DNA from: Castanea sativa
Lineage: Eukaryota; Streptophyta; Magnoliopsida; Fagales; Fagaceae
NCBI RefSeq assembly: GCF_040712315.1
Contig: NC_134016.1
Span: forward strand, 27,785,503 to 27,849,502
Direction: 5' to 3'
DNA: 64,000 nucleotides
Shown: positions 36,452-49,210 of the stretch, piece by piece
Layout of the letters: each line of letters opens with the position of its first letter
Numbering within the stretch: position 1 is the stretch's first letter
Notes under the pieces: model-generated
The model's input: only the letters and a program-made list of their open reading frames with translations
What the model was told of the DNA's origin: nothing
Database searches by the model: none
Made by a program: the position numbers and the translations under genes

Positions 36452-36716
36452 ACTAGTCGCTAACCCGTATGATGTACTAGATAGTTAATGATTGTAAAAT
36501 ATCTTCATTATTCAATATTTATAATATGAAACAAAGATATAAATATTTTGAATAAATAACCATATTGTGTCTTTTTTATAAGATGAAACAAATGCACCCT
36601 ACTTATATTTCATAAAAGTTTAAAAATGGTAGAAACATAAGTAATGCGCCTTTGTTTCATCTTATAAAAAAGACACAATATGGTTATTTTTTCAAAATAT
36701 GTATATCTTTGTTTCC

Positions 36717-36768
<52 letters not shown>

Positions 36769-36828
36769 AATACTAAAGATATTTAACAATTATTGACTAT
36801 CCAGTGCATCGCACTAGTTAACGACTAA
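36452..36828. mobile_element. Palindromic element with Helitron-3'-like ends
   Basis: The left end ACTAGTCGCTAACCCGT and the right end GTTAACGACTAAT are inverted copies of the terminal motif seen at 300-323. Inner arms (AAAGACACAATATGGTTATT, GTTTCATCTTATAAAAAAGA) also pair. The centre holds a 48-bp AT microsatellite (36719-36766). It may be a MITE or two Helitron ends joined tail to tail. Confidence 0.6.
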
Positions 36829-37749
36829 TTTGAATAATTAGTGAGTCATAAGTACATTATCTATCTAGATTTAGCCATGTGTTTGGGCCGGATTTAGATG
36901 AAAATGGTAATATAGCTTATGTGAATAATATAATTAGATTTCTAAAATTTTATTATATGATGCATATTAAATCTTAGGCAAAGAGTAATGGAGAATTTTA
37001 TCATTTTAAGCACTATGTGATATGAGATGCTTACTAAATATTATATATTGCACACTTGCTCGTCAGGGTTCAGGTAGTTGGAGAAGTCATGCCAAATAAC
37101 ATGTTTCTTTAATCAACTTTAAAACATGGAGCTTTGTTGGATATACTTCTTGGCCCTCTAAACCACGACTCTTAATGTTTCCCCAATGAGACTCATGTGC
37201 TTGGATCATGATTCAAGAATAATATTACTTACCATGGGCTTTGATGAGATAATTTGCCATGAGTTTTGATGATGTCGTGGGACATGAGCCCAATTGATGA
37301 AGTAGAAGATCCGAGCCTCAAACCCATTATGTGATGTAGAGAAAATGTGGATCGAAAGTTTGCTTCAAGAAGTTGGGCCATGAGCATAATCATGTAGTTG
37401 AATAAATTATAGGCTCTTTTAAGCTTTAAAGGAGATTTACCTAAAAATTCATAACAATATTGACTTGTCGAGCTACCAATGAAAGTGTCATATGGCATGA
37501 AAATAGAGTTCTAGTAAAAAAATATATAAAAATTTTATTTTAGATTTCTTGATATTTTTTCATAATAAAATTTTAATTGGAGCAAGAATTTTATCATATT
37601 TCTTTCTTTTTTTGAAGTGATCTTTTTTTTTTGGTTGTTGTTGAGATAATGCCTGGGATGTAGTTTTAGATGGAATAAATGTTTTGGGGAAAGAGATTAA
37701 TCGGGTCGATATTTGGAGCGGAGCCCTAACCGCCTTTAACATATATGCG
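36829..37749. other. Non-coding stretch upstream of eRF3
   Basis: No gene is recognised. Frames on the - strand (37229-37498, 37560-37742) lack family features. It may hold distal promoter elements of the downstream gene. Confidence 0.45.
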
Positions 37750-37765
37750 AGGTGAAAAATAAAAG

Positions 37766-37970
37766 ATTTTTTTTTTTATATTTTTTTTTGGTTGCGCAGT
37801 GTATCTCAAGCGCTTTCAATGGAGATTAATCTGTTCGTGGCTACGAAGGGTAGAAAGATCCTGTGAAATTTTTCAAAGTGAAGAAGACTGGCCAGTGAAA
37901 GACACCGCCGAACCCAGTACAAGCACTTTGAGACTGAGAGCTCTACCAACTCAGCCAACCCCCTGGGTTA
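37766..37970 (-). mobile_element. tRNA-derived SINE with 16-bp target duplication
   Basis: On the - strand the element starts near 37970. It has an A-box-like TGGCTGAGTTGGTAGAGC, a B-box-like GGGTTCGGCGG about 35 nt later, a unique body and an A-rich tail (the T-rich run at 37766-37790 on the + strand). AGGTGAAAAATAAAAG is repeated exactly at 37750-37765 and 37971-37986. The boxes are RNA polymerase III promoter elements. The insertion lies about 25 nt upstream of the likely TATA box of eRF3 and in opposite orientation. Confidence 0.88.
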
Positions 37971-38011
37971 AGGTGAAAAATAAAAGTTGTGTGCTTACTG
38001 AAACAGCATCG

Positions 38012-38019
38012 CATATATA
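38012..38019 (+). promoter_or_regulatory. Likely TATA box of eRF3
   Basis: CATATATAC at 38012-38019 lies 173 bp before the start codon, followed by a CT-rich leader. The transcription start would be near 38045-38055 (inferred). Confidence 0.45.
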
Positions 38020-38111
38020 CCCAACGCGACAGCCTTTTGCACACCAATAGTCTACTGATTTCTCCAACTCCATTCTAAACCCACACGCCTCCTTTTACAT
38101 TATCGTAGCTC

Positions 38112-38155
38112 CTCGTCTCTCTCTATCAATCTCTCTCTCTCTCTCTCTCTCTCTC
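38112..38155 (+). repeat. CT-rich tract in eRF3 5' leader
   Basis: CTCTCT runs between the probable transcription start and the ATG. Pyrimidine-rich leaders of this kind are common in plant housekeeping genes. Confidence 0.7.
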
Positions 38156-38191
38156 AAAAACCCTAACACAACTCTTAGCGCCCACTTCACT

Positions 38192-38698
38192 ATGGGTACG
38201 TTTTCAAATCTCTCTCCGTGACTCTCTCTGATTATTGTGTATCTAAACTTGTGTTTTTTAAGCTTTTATTCCCACATGCATTTTTCAAAACAATCTTTTA
38301 CAGATCTTTGTGTTTATATGAGCTCTGATCTGAATTATCTTAACTTTTATCTGAATTTATCAATAAACTTTGCGAATTTTTATTTCCCAGTTTTTTTTTT
38401 TTTGTTTTTGTCTATCTTTTAGGGGATTAGATAAGAAAATCTATTTTTTTTTAAAATGGAATTGTTGTTAGTTATAAATTGAGCTTGGATTAGTGGAGAT
38501 TATTGCTCTCGCAGGATGTGAATTTTGAGAAATTAATGGAATTTACTTGTTTAAAATTGTAGATATTGATGAGAAAAAAATGGTAGATATTGAGGAGGAG
38601 ATCCGATCTTTACAGCTCGACTCGGGCGATGCTACTGAGATGATAGGTAAACTTGTTTTTCCAATAAATAATATGGATGGTCGAGTATTGTTCTCTGT

Positions 38699-38733
<35 letters not shown>

Positions 38734-41700
38734 TTTATATATATATATATATTTTGTTTATGGTTTTATTGGAACTTAGCGGAAGATAACAATGAGGTTG
38801 TTAATGCTGAAGATGAAACTGCACAACATGAAGAACTTGAGAAAGTGGATAAGATGGAGGAAGGTTGGTAGTCTCATCAAAGTTTTGTATTGTAGTCTCA
38901 TCAAAGATTATGATGTATGGTTCTCTTTTATTGCATGCGGTTTCTAGTTACGTTCACTTGTTATTCTAATTGGTAAACTGTTGAAAACAAAGATATTGAA
39001 TTTCTGGGAATCTCATTAATACTCCAATTCAATTATGAAAATTCTTAGAGTAGTTGAATTGGCGTGGGAATATAATTGCAGTGTTGTATCCTACTTGAGC
39101 TTTTTAGACTTTAGTTTGTAATGGAGTGTTTGGGTATCTAATCAGAGTCGGATTATTTCATTTTGTTGACATGTTGATATAGTATATAAGCTTTAGTGGG
39201 CTTTGATACCAATTTGATGCAGGATCTTAACAAATTCAGCTCTAGATTAGGTTTCTTAATAAGTTTTTGAAGGTTTTTTTTGGATGGGGTTTGATGTTTA
39301 GGGAATTAGGGATGTTTGGCTACTAAATTTTTTTGAATTTTGAAGGAGTTTGATCATTGATGGATTTTTGGTGTGAAAACAATGAACTGGGGAAGAAAAG
39401 CAAGTGGTAAACCCTAGGCAATCACTTTCCAAAGCTATCACACTTAGGGAGGAGGTTATGTACGCTATTATGGCTTTTCATTAATATGTTTTATTTGTGA
39501 GAAGCACGAATGTGACCTTTGTTGCTTTTATCTCAAAGAATTTCAGAGCTTCAGACATCAAAGATTTGAGACCCATTAGTCTCATTGGGAGTGCGTACAA
39601 GATCCTAGCAAAAGTCCTCACTAATAGGTTAAAAGATGCGTTAGGGAAGCTTCTCTCCCAATCCAAAAATACATTTATCAAAGGTAGTTAAATTCTTGAT
39701 TCAGTTTTGATTGCTAATGAGTGTATAGTAGATTGAAGGCTGGAATAACATGGGTGTTGTGCAAGGTCGATTGGGAAATATCTTATGACCACGTGAATTG
39801 GAATTTTCTATTGTACTTGCTGGAGCGGTTTGGTTTTAGTGAGAAGTGCAGAGCTTGGATCATGTCTTGTTATCAACTGTTCAGTTTTCGATTCTAATCA
39901 ATGGAAGTTAGAGTGGGTTTTTTGGTAGCTTGAGGGGTTTGAGACAAGGTGATCCTTTGTCGCCTCTTTTATTTGTGATTGTGATGGAGGCTCTTAGTAA
40001 ACTTCTAGATAAAGCTGTTGAGGGGCAGTATCTTCCATCTTTCTACAGATGATACACTAATATTTTGTGGTATTGATCCAGATGAGCTATTGCGTCTTAA
40101 GTGTATTTTACTTTGTTTTGAAGCTGTTTCAAGGTTAAAAATAAATTTGATTAAATTATAGCTTGTTCCTGTAGGGGTAGTTTAGGATATGGAAGAGTTG
40201 GCTTTTATTCTGGGATGTAAGGCTTCTTATATGCCTACGAAGTACTTGGAATTATTGTTAGGAGCTAAATTTAAGTCCACAGAAATTTGGAATCCTATTC
40301 TTGAGAAGATGGATAAGAGATTGGCGAGGTGAAAGAAGATATATTTGTGTAAGGGGGGTTGTCTCACTCTAATTAAAAGTACTCTATCCTGTTTGCCTAC
40401 TTATTTTCTCTTTTTATTTCCAGCCCCTGCTGTTAGCATTGCTTGGCGAATTGAGAAACTTCAGAGGAATTTCTTTTGGGGTTGTATGGGTAATGACTTT
40501 AAATTTCATCTTGTAAATGGGAAACAGTTTGTGCTATTATCCAGTAGGATGGTTTGGGTGTAACAGATGTTGTATTGTTTAATAGAGCGTTTGTGGGAAG
40601 TGGCTGTGGTTTTTTGCCAGAGGAGAAGGCTATGTGGAGGAATTTAGTGGCGAGTAAATATGGGTGTGTTTGGGGCTGATGGCATTTGAAGAAAGTGCAG
40701 GAAAGATATGGTTTTAGTCTTTGGAAGTTTATTAGAATGGGTTGGGGGCAGTTTTCCAGATTTATTAGTTTTGAGGTTGGTAGTGGTACCAAGGTCACAT
40801 TTTGGGATTGGTGGGGCGGTGATGGCGCTTTGAAGGATTTTTTTCCAACTCTTTACAGTACTGCTCTTATTAAGTCAGCAGCTGTGGTTGATTATCTATG
40901 TTGGAATATGGGGTCCATGCATGGGCATGTTACATTTTGTAATGGCTGTCCACGATTGGGAGTTGGCAATGCTAACTGAATTTAATGGAAATCTATTTGG
41001 AAGGTTAAAGTCCCTTTAAAAGTTTCCTTCTTTGTGGGGACTGCCATGGGGAGGAAAATTCTTACTCTAGAAAATCTTTTAAGGTGAGGGATTATTGTTG
41101 ATTGAGTTCCTCTCTCTTATGGCCCATTTGGATTGAGGGGGAGTAGAGTAGATTTGACCCAAAATTAGCCTATTTTTAACCAACTCTACTCTACTTCCCT
41201 CCGCTTCCCCTCCTTCCCCCCTCAATCCAAACGGGCCCTTAGAGTTTCTTGACAAGTTTCTTGACTCTTGTACTTTGTATTGATTATTTGCCTCTCCGGT
41301 ATGCATCTTGTGTACATGAAGCTGCCTTTTCTTTTATTAATATTTTTTTAATAAAAATTAATGATGTTGAGGACATTACATTTTTATAACCAGCAATGTT
41401 TACTTTTATGGGTCATTTGGTATAGTTGTTAATTGTGATTGTTATTGACTAATATATTTGATCTTGTTTGGGGAAAAACCAGTCCCTGGTTTGCTTTCCT
41501 ATGGAAAGAAGTGAATTATTCACTCTGTAGTTGCTTGCTTTTATATGTTGATCACTTGTTCATTGATGCAAGCTGCCTTCATTTTTGCATTAGTGTTGTC
41601 TTGATATCTGTGATATGAGTTTAATATATAAAACGTCATCTGAGGAGCTTTTTTGCCTTGGGTGGTTTCAGATTCAAAGGAAGAGGTCCATAACCAGGCA

Positions 41701-44700
41701 GTAGAGGTTGAAAAGAAAGGTTCTGTGAAAGTATTTTTTGATTCTAATGTTTGTTTTCATTGGTTATAATTATTTGCAAATTTTAATTATTTTTTTTAGC
41801 CATGGGCTTTTGCTGTTTGTGTTCAATCCAATCCAGTTATCGTTTTATTGTGCTGACTTCTTGGCTTGGAATTATAGTGAAAGAGAAGGAAAACTCTGCC
41901 CTAGATGAAGAAGCAACTTTTGAGAAGGAATTACCGAAGAAGAGACACTTGAATGTTGTCTTCATTGGCCACGTGGGTACGTTGATCCGCTTTATGGCTT
42001 TTCTTAAAGATAACATGTTGGTGATATTATCTATTCTCTTTTTTGGATGTTTATCTCTGACTGGCTAATTGATGTTCCCATAGTTGACATGTGTGTTGTC
42101 TGCAGTAGAGATACACATTGTAGTTATCTGGATAAGTAATGATGATGGTTACTTTTTTTATTTTTTTATTTTTTAGGGTGGGGAGGGGGTGTTGCTTGTG
42201 TTAGGGTGGCTCTCAAACCCTGGCCAATCTTACGCTAAGGGAAGAAAAATTTTCTGTACACTTGTAGGATGTGAAACTATGTTTTGGCTGTATTTCCTTG
42301 AGTAGTTTGAGAATGGAAAAACAAAATGTGATGAAAATATGAGATTTTTTTTGGTGAGTAATATGAAATTTTATTAATACAGGGGAAGCACTATAATGAG
42401 AGATTCCTAAAGATTACAATTGAAGGTTCAAACTGTTCATGGAATCAACTAAATTATAAGACATCCCTCAATCATCGTGCACCATTAAAATAGAGAATGC
42501 TCAAAATAGACTTATGTTCAATTATAAATCTCTCCATTCCAGCAAAAGTTCGTTTCACTCCCTCCAAACTAACCGCATAATACAATTACGAGTTGTAGAT
42601 CAGATGGAACTGTTATGATACCTTGCATGCATCCCTTTCTAGCAAGAGAATCGATCACCTTTGACAGCATTGTCCAATGTACCCAAAAATCTGACAAGAC
42701 TAATGACCACAAATCGTCGGCAACTAGACAGTGAAGCGAAAGATGATCCATGGATTCGCCATGCATGCAACACTGGTGTACCAATCCATTTCCTTGGGAA
42801 ATGCCTTTTATGAGCAACTCGCAAGCACTCATAATGCAATCAAACATTAAAGAAACCTAAAGCAAAATTTTGCTGGTATGGAAGAATTCAGGCATGCAGG
42901 GGACATGTAAGGAATGTCAAGGGGGATCTATAGGTTTCTTATGAAGTTAATATTTTGTTTTCTGGAAATCAAATGGGAGAAACTTAGTGCAGGATTGATT
43001 GTCAATTTAGAGCCTCCTTTGCTTGGTAGGGTGGTGAAAATTTGATTGAGCAGAGCTTGAGTAGGAGTAAACAGGAAGAATAATTCAGTGGAATGTAATT
43101 CTCTTAGAGAAGTGGTTCACTCTATATATATTATTCACATCAGCATTATATTTGTGAACGGCTACACACACCTGCTAAAACAAAGATAAATTCAGAGAAT
43201 ACATGAATACGAAAGAAATGAACTCCTGATTAATTCATGTATTCTCTGAATTAATCAGGAGTTCATTTCTTTCGTATTCATGTATTCTCTGAATTTATCT
43301 TTGTTTTAGCAGGTGTGTAGCCGTTCACAAACATAATGTTGATGTTAGTAATATATATAGAGAGCATATAGTGCGTTGGCAGTTGATGGTGTGAGATCAT
43401 ATGGTGGGGATCACTCCTTGTGTGGATAAAAGTGTAACTTTATTATGACTTAAAAATTTGTTTGATACAGTAATTAGATGCTGTGGCTGTTATATATATA
43501 TATATAAAAGATGCTGTAGTTGTTACTCTCATTGTGTTCCCATAATTCGTTTGGTGTTTTGGACAATTGGTGACTGAAAGGGGAACTAGGGGAATTATTG
43601 GTATTGTGGCATCTTTTCTATAGATAAACCTTTTCTTTTGCATTTGTTAATTTTGTTCTAACAAAAATGCTAGGACCACAACTCCACTCACAACTCGCCA
43701 CGTGGACAAGTTGTGGCAAAGTTATGTCAAAAGTTGTGGTCTTAGCATTACTCTTGTTCTACACTTTGTTGGGGAGAATTTTTTTTTTTTTAAGTCACTA
43801 TGCTGGGGAGTTTATAAAAAAATGTGTAAACAAATGGATTGGGAAAATTTTAAAGGAATGAAGGGAAATTGTGTGTGTTTGGAAGTTTATAAAGGAAGGA
43901 ATTTGATGCGGTGAGGAGAACTTAGATCTAGTAGAGGGGTTTAAGAAGAAATCTTCAGCAAATAAATAAGATTACAGCTAGGAGAAGAAAATAGTTTTGA
44001 AGTTGGAACAATCAAATATCAATTTCTTGGCTTAAAGAGCTCAGAAAGTATTCAAATATGGAATTTTATAGATTAAATAAGAAAAGATTGTACATTGGCT
44101 CAAAAGAGACTGTTTATAATATTCTTTAATAACCCTTGAATCCTAAAGTTTCATTTTATGTATAGCAATTGATTCTTAACCATCCAGCTTCATTAGAAGT
44201 CACATGTTAGTTACATGACCTTTGCTTCTTTTCTTGAATTACTTGATAGTTATATACTTTCCATGCATCTTAGTTTTGACTTTTTGCAGGTTGCTTAGTA
44301 CACTGCCTGTGTACCCTTGGTTTCATTGTACTCTTCTATTTAAATTTAATGAAGCATTATTACTTTTCAAAAAAGAAAAAAAGAAGAAGTCACAAGTTAG
44401 TTAGAGCATCCACAGCAGTGGAGCTAAAAAATTAGCTTTTTAGCTTCACCAAAGATTACTTTATCTATTTTACCTATACATATCTACACATATGCTACAG
44501 CAGTGGATCTATTTTAGCTTTCAACACAATAAAATAATATAAACATCACAATAAAATAATATATATCCTACAATAAAATAATATATCCCACAACTCAAAA
44601 AACATTCATACAACCAACCACAACCACCTTTACCATCAGCCACAGTCACAACCACCACCACCACCACCACCACCAGTCCACAGCAGCAAAAAAAAAAAAA

Positions 44701-45614
44701 AAAACCAACCGAAATCTATAATCTTTTTCCTCAACCCAGACCAAACAAAATCACCAATTATAAACAAAATAAAAATCATCAATCATAGAGCTGGGCTTCG
44801 GTGAGGAGGACAATGTCGGCGTGGGTCTGATCGGCGGAAGAGAAGTGGATTGAGGCGGAGGTCTGATCGGCGGATTGGCGGTGAATCGGCGTTGGGTGAG
44901 CATTGAGAGTGAAGCTGATTGGCGTGGGTCTGATCGGCGGTGAGCTTGCGTGGAGCTGAATCGGCTTGGGTCTGATCGGCGGTGAGCTTGCGTGGAGCTG
45001 AATCGGCGTGGGTCTGATCGGCGGTGAGCTTGCGTGGAGCTGAATCGGCGTGGGTCTGATCGGCGGTGAGCTTGCGTGGAGCTGAATCGGCGTGGGTCTG
45101 ATCGGCGGTGAGCTTGCGTGGGTCTCAGCTGATCGGCGTCGGCGTGGGTCTCAGCTGACGTTGAAGGCGGCGTCGGCGGCAGTGAGCTTCAGAGTGTGAT
45201 TGTGAAATGGAAATGGAGAGGAGAGAGTGAAATGGAAATGGAGAGGAGAGAGTAGCTTCAGAGAGTGATCTATCATTTTTTAATCATGCCCGAATAAAAA
45301 ATTATTTTTTTTTATAACTTTCAGCTACAGTGCTCATGTATTGATACATGAGCACTGTAGCGCAAAGCTAAAATTTTTTAGCTTTGCCTCCACTGCTGCA
45401 GGTGGGTTTTTGGGGTTTGAGTGGAGCTAAAATAGCAATATAGCTATTTAGCTCTACTGCTGTGGATGCTCTTACTTGACCTTTTAAAATGCTAAATACA
45501 TATTGATAAATTGAACATAACATTGAGAAATAAAAGACTAGTCTTATTAATTATTAAACTTTTGGGCCTTCTTAGTTTTTTTCCTAGATGCTCTTGAATA
45601 ATAATGTAAAGGAA

Positions 45615-45671
<57 letters not shown>

Positions 45672-48600
45672 ATTAGCAAACTCTACAGCTTTTATTATTA
45701 TTATTATTATAATTTTTACAGATAAAATAAATATTTCACCCCCATTACATGAAAAGAACGAGTTTTCCTCCCACTTTTTAGAGGAATGCTTTGGAAGGAC
45801 TAGACTGGAATGTTTATTCCCTCAAAGTCATTAAAGATAAAAATCCCATAAGATCCATTTCATTCCATTACTTTCCCCTCTCCCAAACAAGTTGATAGAG
45901 TATATGGATGTGGTTCATCCATTCTTATTTTATGCTTTATAGATTTTTTTTATAAGCAAGAATAATTTTATTAGAATAAACTAATTCCTGCAGAGAGTGC
46001 AGGCAGTAGCCAAAGAATTTAAAAAATATAGCAAATTATGTACAAAAAGACACAGACTCTATAAACAATGGAATGCAATCTCTAGGTGGAAACCCCAAGC
46101 ACAAGACCACTCAAACAAAATGCTTATGCTTCATAGATTTATAATTATGTTTTCTGTCTTAATTGCAGATGCTGGTAAGTCCACTACTGGAGGCCAGATA
46201 CTTTTCCTCAGTGGTCAGGTAGATGATCGGACAATTCAAAAATATGAAAAAGAAGCAAAGGACAAAAGTAGAGAAAGCTGGTGAGATCATGCTTCACTTC
46301 TTAGCTAGTGTTAATCAAGGTTTGATGATGTGTGTCAGAAGATTCAAGGAAGAAGAGTCTGTAATTATTTTCCTATAATTTTTATGTATATTGGAGGTTT
46401 AGTGTCCCAAATTAATTGGTCTCACACATCTATCAAATTGAAAGATCGATGTTTATTTTAAGCAGTTTACTATACACTGACAACTGTCTACTGAACTTCT
46501 GGTCTAAATTCTTGTTTCATATTTTCTTTATTAATAAGAAGCATAGCTTTAGGGGAAAAATGAGAACCCTAGATGAGATTATCTTACAAGATGTCAACAC
46601 TATTTTACTGTTTTTTACCCTAAAATGAGATAGTGTAATCTTGTACTGATATCTATTTTGGATATTGTTTTTACTGGAAATATTGTAGAACATTGGGTCC
46701 TTAAGGAATGCTTCTGCAAGAAATGATTTGATTTATGCAATTATGCTAAAGGTGCTATAAGGATAGAGAGTTTAATTTAGAATTACTTGCGATGATCAGT
46801 AAGCAGAAGGCACACCTTTTAAAGGAGTACATGGCCTCAGAGCATAACAGGAAAGGATTATGATCTGATTATCATTGGGATTCAGCACTTGTTGTAGTTA
46901 TTTAAGTCCCTAATAAAGGGTGGGGATAGGACCTTGATGTCCAAGAAAAGGATCATATTTATAAGTTAACACATAAGTTGTTGGGCCAATGAGCTCTAGG
47001 TCAAATGGCATCTCTTTCCTTTATGGAGCAAGGTGCAGGGTAATATTTTAGGTCCAAGACCTATTGGGTGCATTTGTAACTTTCAAGCCAATGCGCCTTA
47101 AGCTCAAATGACATCTCCTCCCCAATTAGTAAGGGTGGAGGGTAAGATCATGGGTTCAAAAACCACTTGGTGCAGGTATGAACACATTGTACATAATTGT
47201 ACTTTTCTATTCAATAAAACTTCTATTACCTATCCAAAAAAAAAAAACCCACTGGGTGCAGGTGTGAACTTACCAATAAAAATGTATTCTACATCCTTTT
47301 TGTGATTGATCAAGAAAAAAGTGGCTTATTGGTACAAGACAGTGGGAATCTAGAAACTTGGGGATTTAAAAGGATACAGTGTCCTTTTGCTTTCTTTGTG
47401 TAAACAGCAATAAATTTTTTTTTTGTGCCTATTTTAATTTACAAAATAAAAGTTTTAGCTAGTAACTTTTGTTGAAAAAATTACCCAATAACTTCCACAT
47501 TCTTAATTATTCCGTTTTCAGCTTTTTTTTTTTCTCATTTTGATGGTAACTTATTCTTGAATATGAATGATGAATTTCACTAGCAATTGATAGTAATTTA
47601 ATTATGTGCATATGTTTTTTGGCATCTTTGTATGCTCAATTGTGTGGCTTATATGTTCTTTAGTCATATTATTCCTTGCCCCTTTTCCCCTTGACATCCT
47701 TCCTGCTTTTTCTTCTTGATGGATGAATATCTACAAAGCCTGTTGTTAAATGATCCTTTCAGTTGAAATTGCATCAAAATTTATCGTGAAAATCCAGGGC
47801 ATGGCTTAAATTCTCTGTTAATTCTTTCTCCTTAGCTGACTACAACTGTTGTTATTGTCCTAGGTATATGGCTTATATTATGGACACTAATGAAGAGGAG
47901 AGAGTCAAGGTATGATTCAAATAATATAATGATAAAATTGGCTTAACTTGACAGGCTATATCCTCTTTTCTATTCATGAAACTTTTCTAATCATAGATAT
48001 TATTTCTTAATAAGTAATGAGAATATTATTAGAAAGAGGAGTTCTAGCTCAAATGGTAGTTTTTGCTCCATAAGAATGTGATGGGGGGTTATGTCGTGGG
48101 TTCAAAACGCATTGGGTGCTCATGTAACTTACCAATAAAAAGGAAGAATGTATTTTTTAGACTGAGGAGAAACTGTTACGTTCAGAGATGTTTAGAACCT
48201 GCTATTTGGACCCACATGTATGTACCCTAGATTTTTTTTGATTGATAAGTTATGCACTTGATGGGTCTTGAGCTTTTAACCCCCAACTTGTTTTTTTTTT
48301 TTTTTTTTTTAATTTAATAAATTTTTATAATGCTGATTGCAGGGTAAGACTGTTGAAGTTGGAAGAGCACATTTTGAAACAGAGATGACAAGATTTACAA
48401 TTTTAGATGCACCGGTGAGTGAACTTTAGTGTCCTCAGTACTGTTTCCAAACAGACTCTGTTTGTTGCCTTCCATGTTGTTTAAATCATGTGTCCACTAG
48501 AATAACTAAATACTGTGTGATGCGAGTATAAGTGTTAGATATGGTGTCTCATATTTTAATTGAGATGTAACGCTCGTCTCTAGTTTAGGGTCCTGATGGG

Positions 48601-49170
48601 CAGATTGTAGCTCATGAGGCCCAAGGCGGATAATTTATTTTTTGTTTTCCTGGTACAAATTATAGGTTTGCGGGTGCGGGGATTCAACCCCCATTGTTGG
48701 GGATGACAACGGGGTGGGTTGGGGTTGGATCAGGGGTGTCCCATTTACCTTGTCCACTCTTTGGGCACTTACTGTATTTTTTGCTATTCATATACGAAAT
48801 TATATGAATAATCATAAAAGATTGCATTTGACTATCTGGTTAAAATATTTTGCTTATAGTGGTCTAGTAGATTGACAAAGAATTGTTCTGGTCTATATAT
48901 ATTTTTGTTGCAATTCCTGTTTTTGATATCCTTATTTTCCCTTTTATTTTAAATACAACTTTCAAATTTTGGCTTCTTGGGGAAAAATGATTTATTTGTT
49001 ATTATTCAGGGTCACAAAAGTTATGTCCCAAATATGATCAGTGGTGCATCTCAAGCTGATGTTGGCGTTTTGGTGAGTGCCGTTATAAATTTCCTGCTTG
49101 AGACAAAGTGATCTGCATTTTTAACATTTTGTTATTCTCTGCTTCAATATTTGATGTGTCTTGCATTTGG

Positions 49171-49210
<40 letters not shown>

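Noticed and set aside
37900..37970. tRNA gene on the - strand
   Set aside because: Only A- and B-box-like segments fit. No cloverleaf or acceptor stem closes, and a poly-A tail plus a 16-bp duplication show a SINE.
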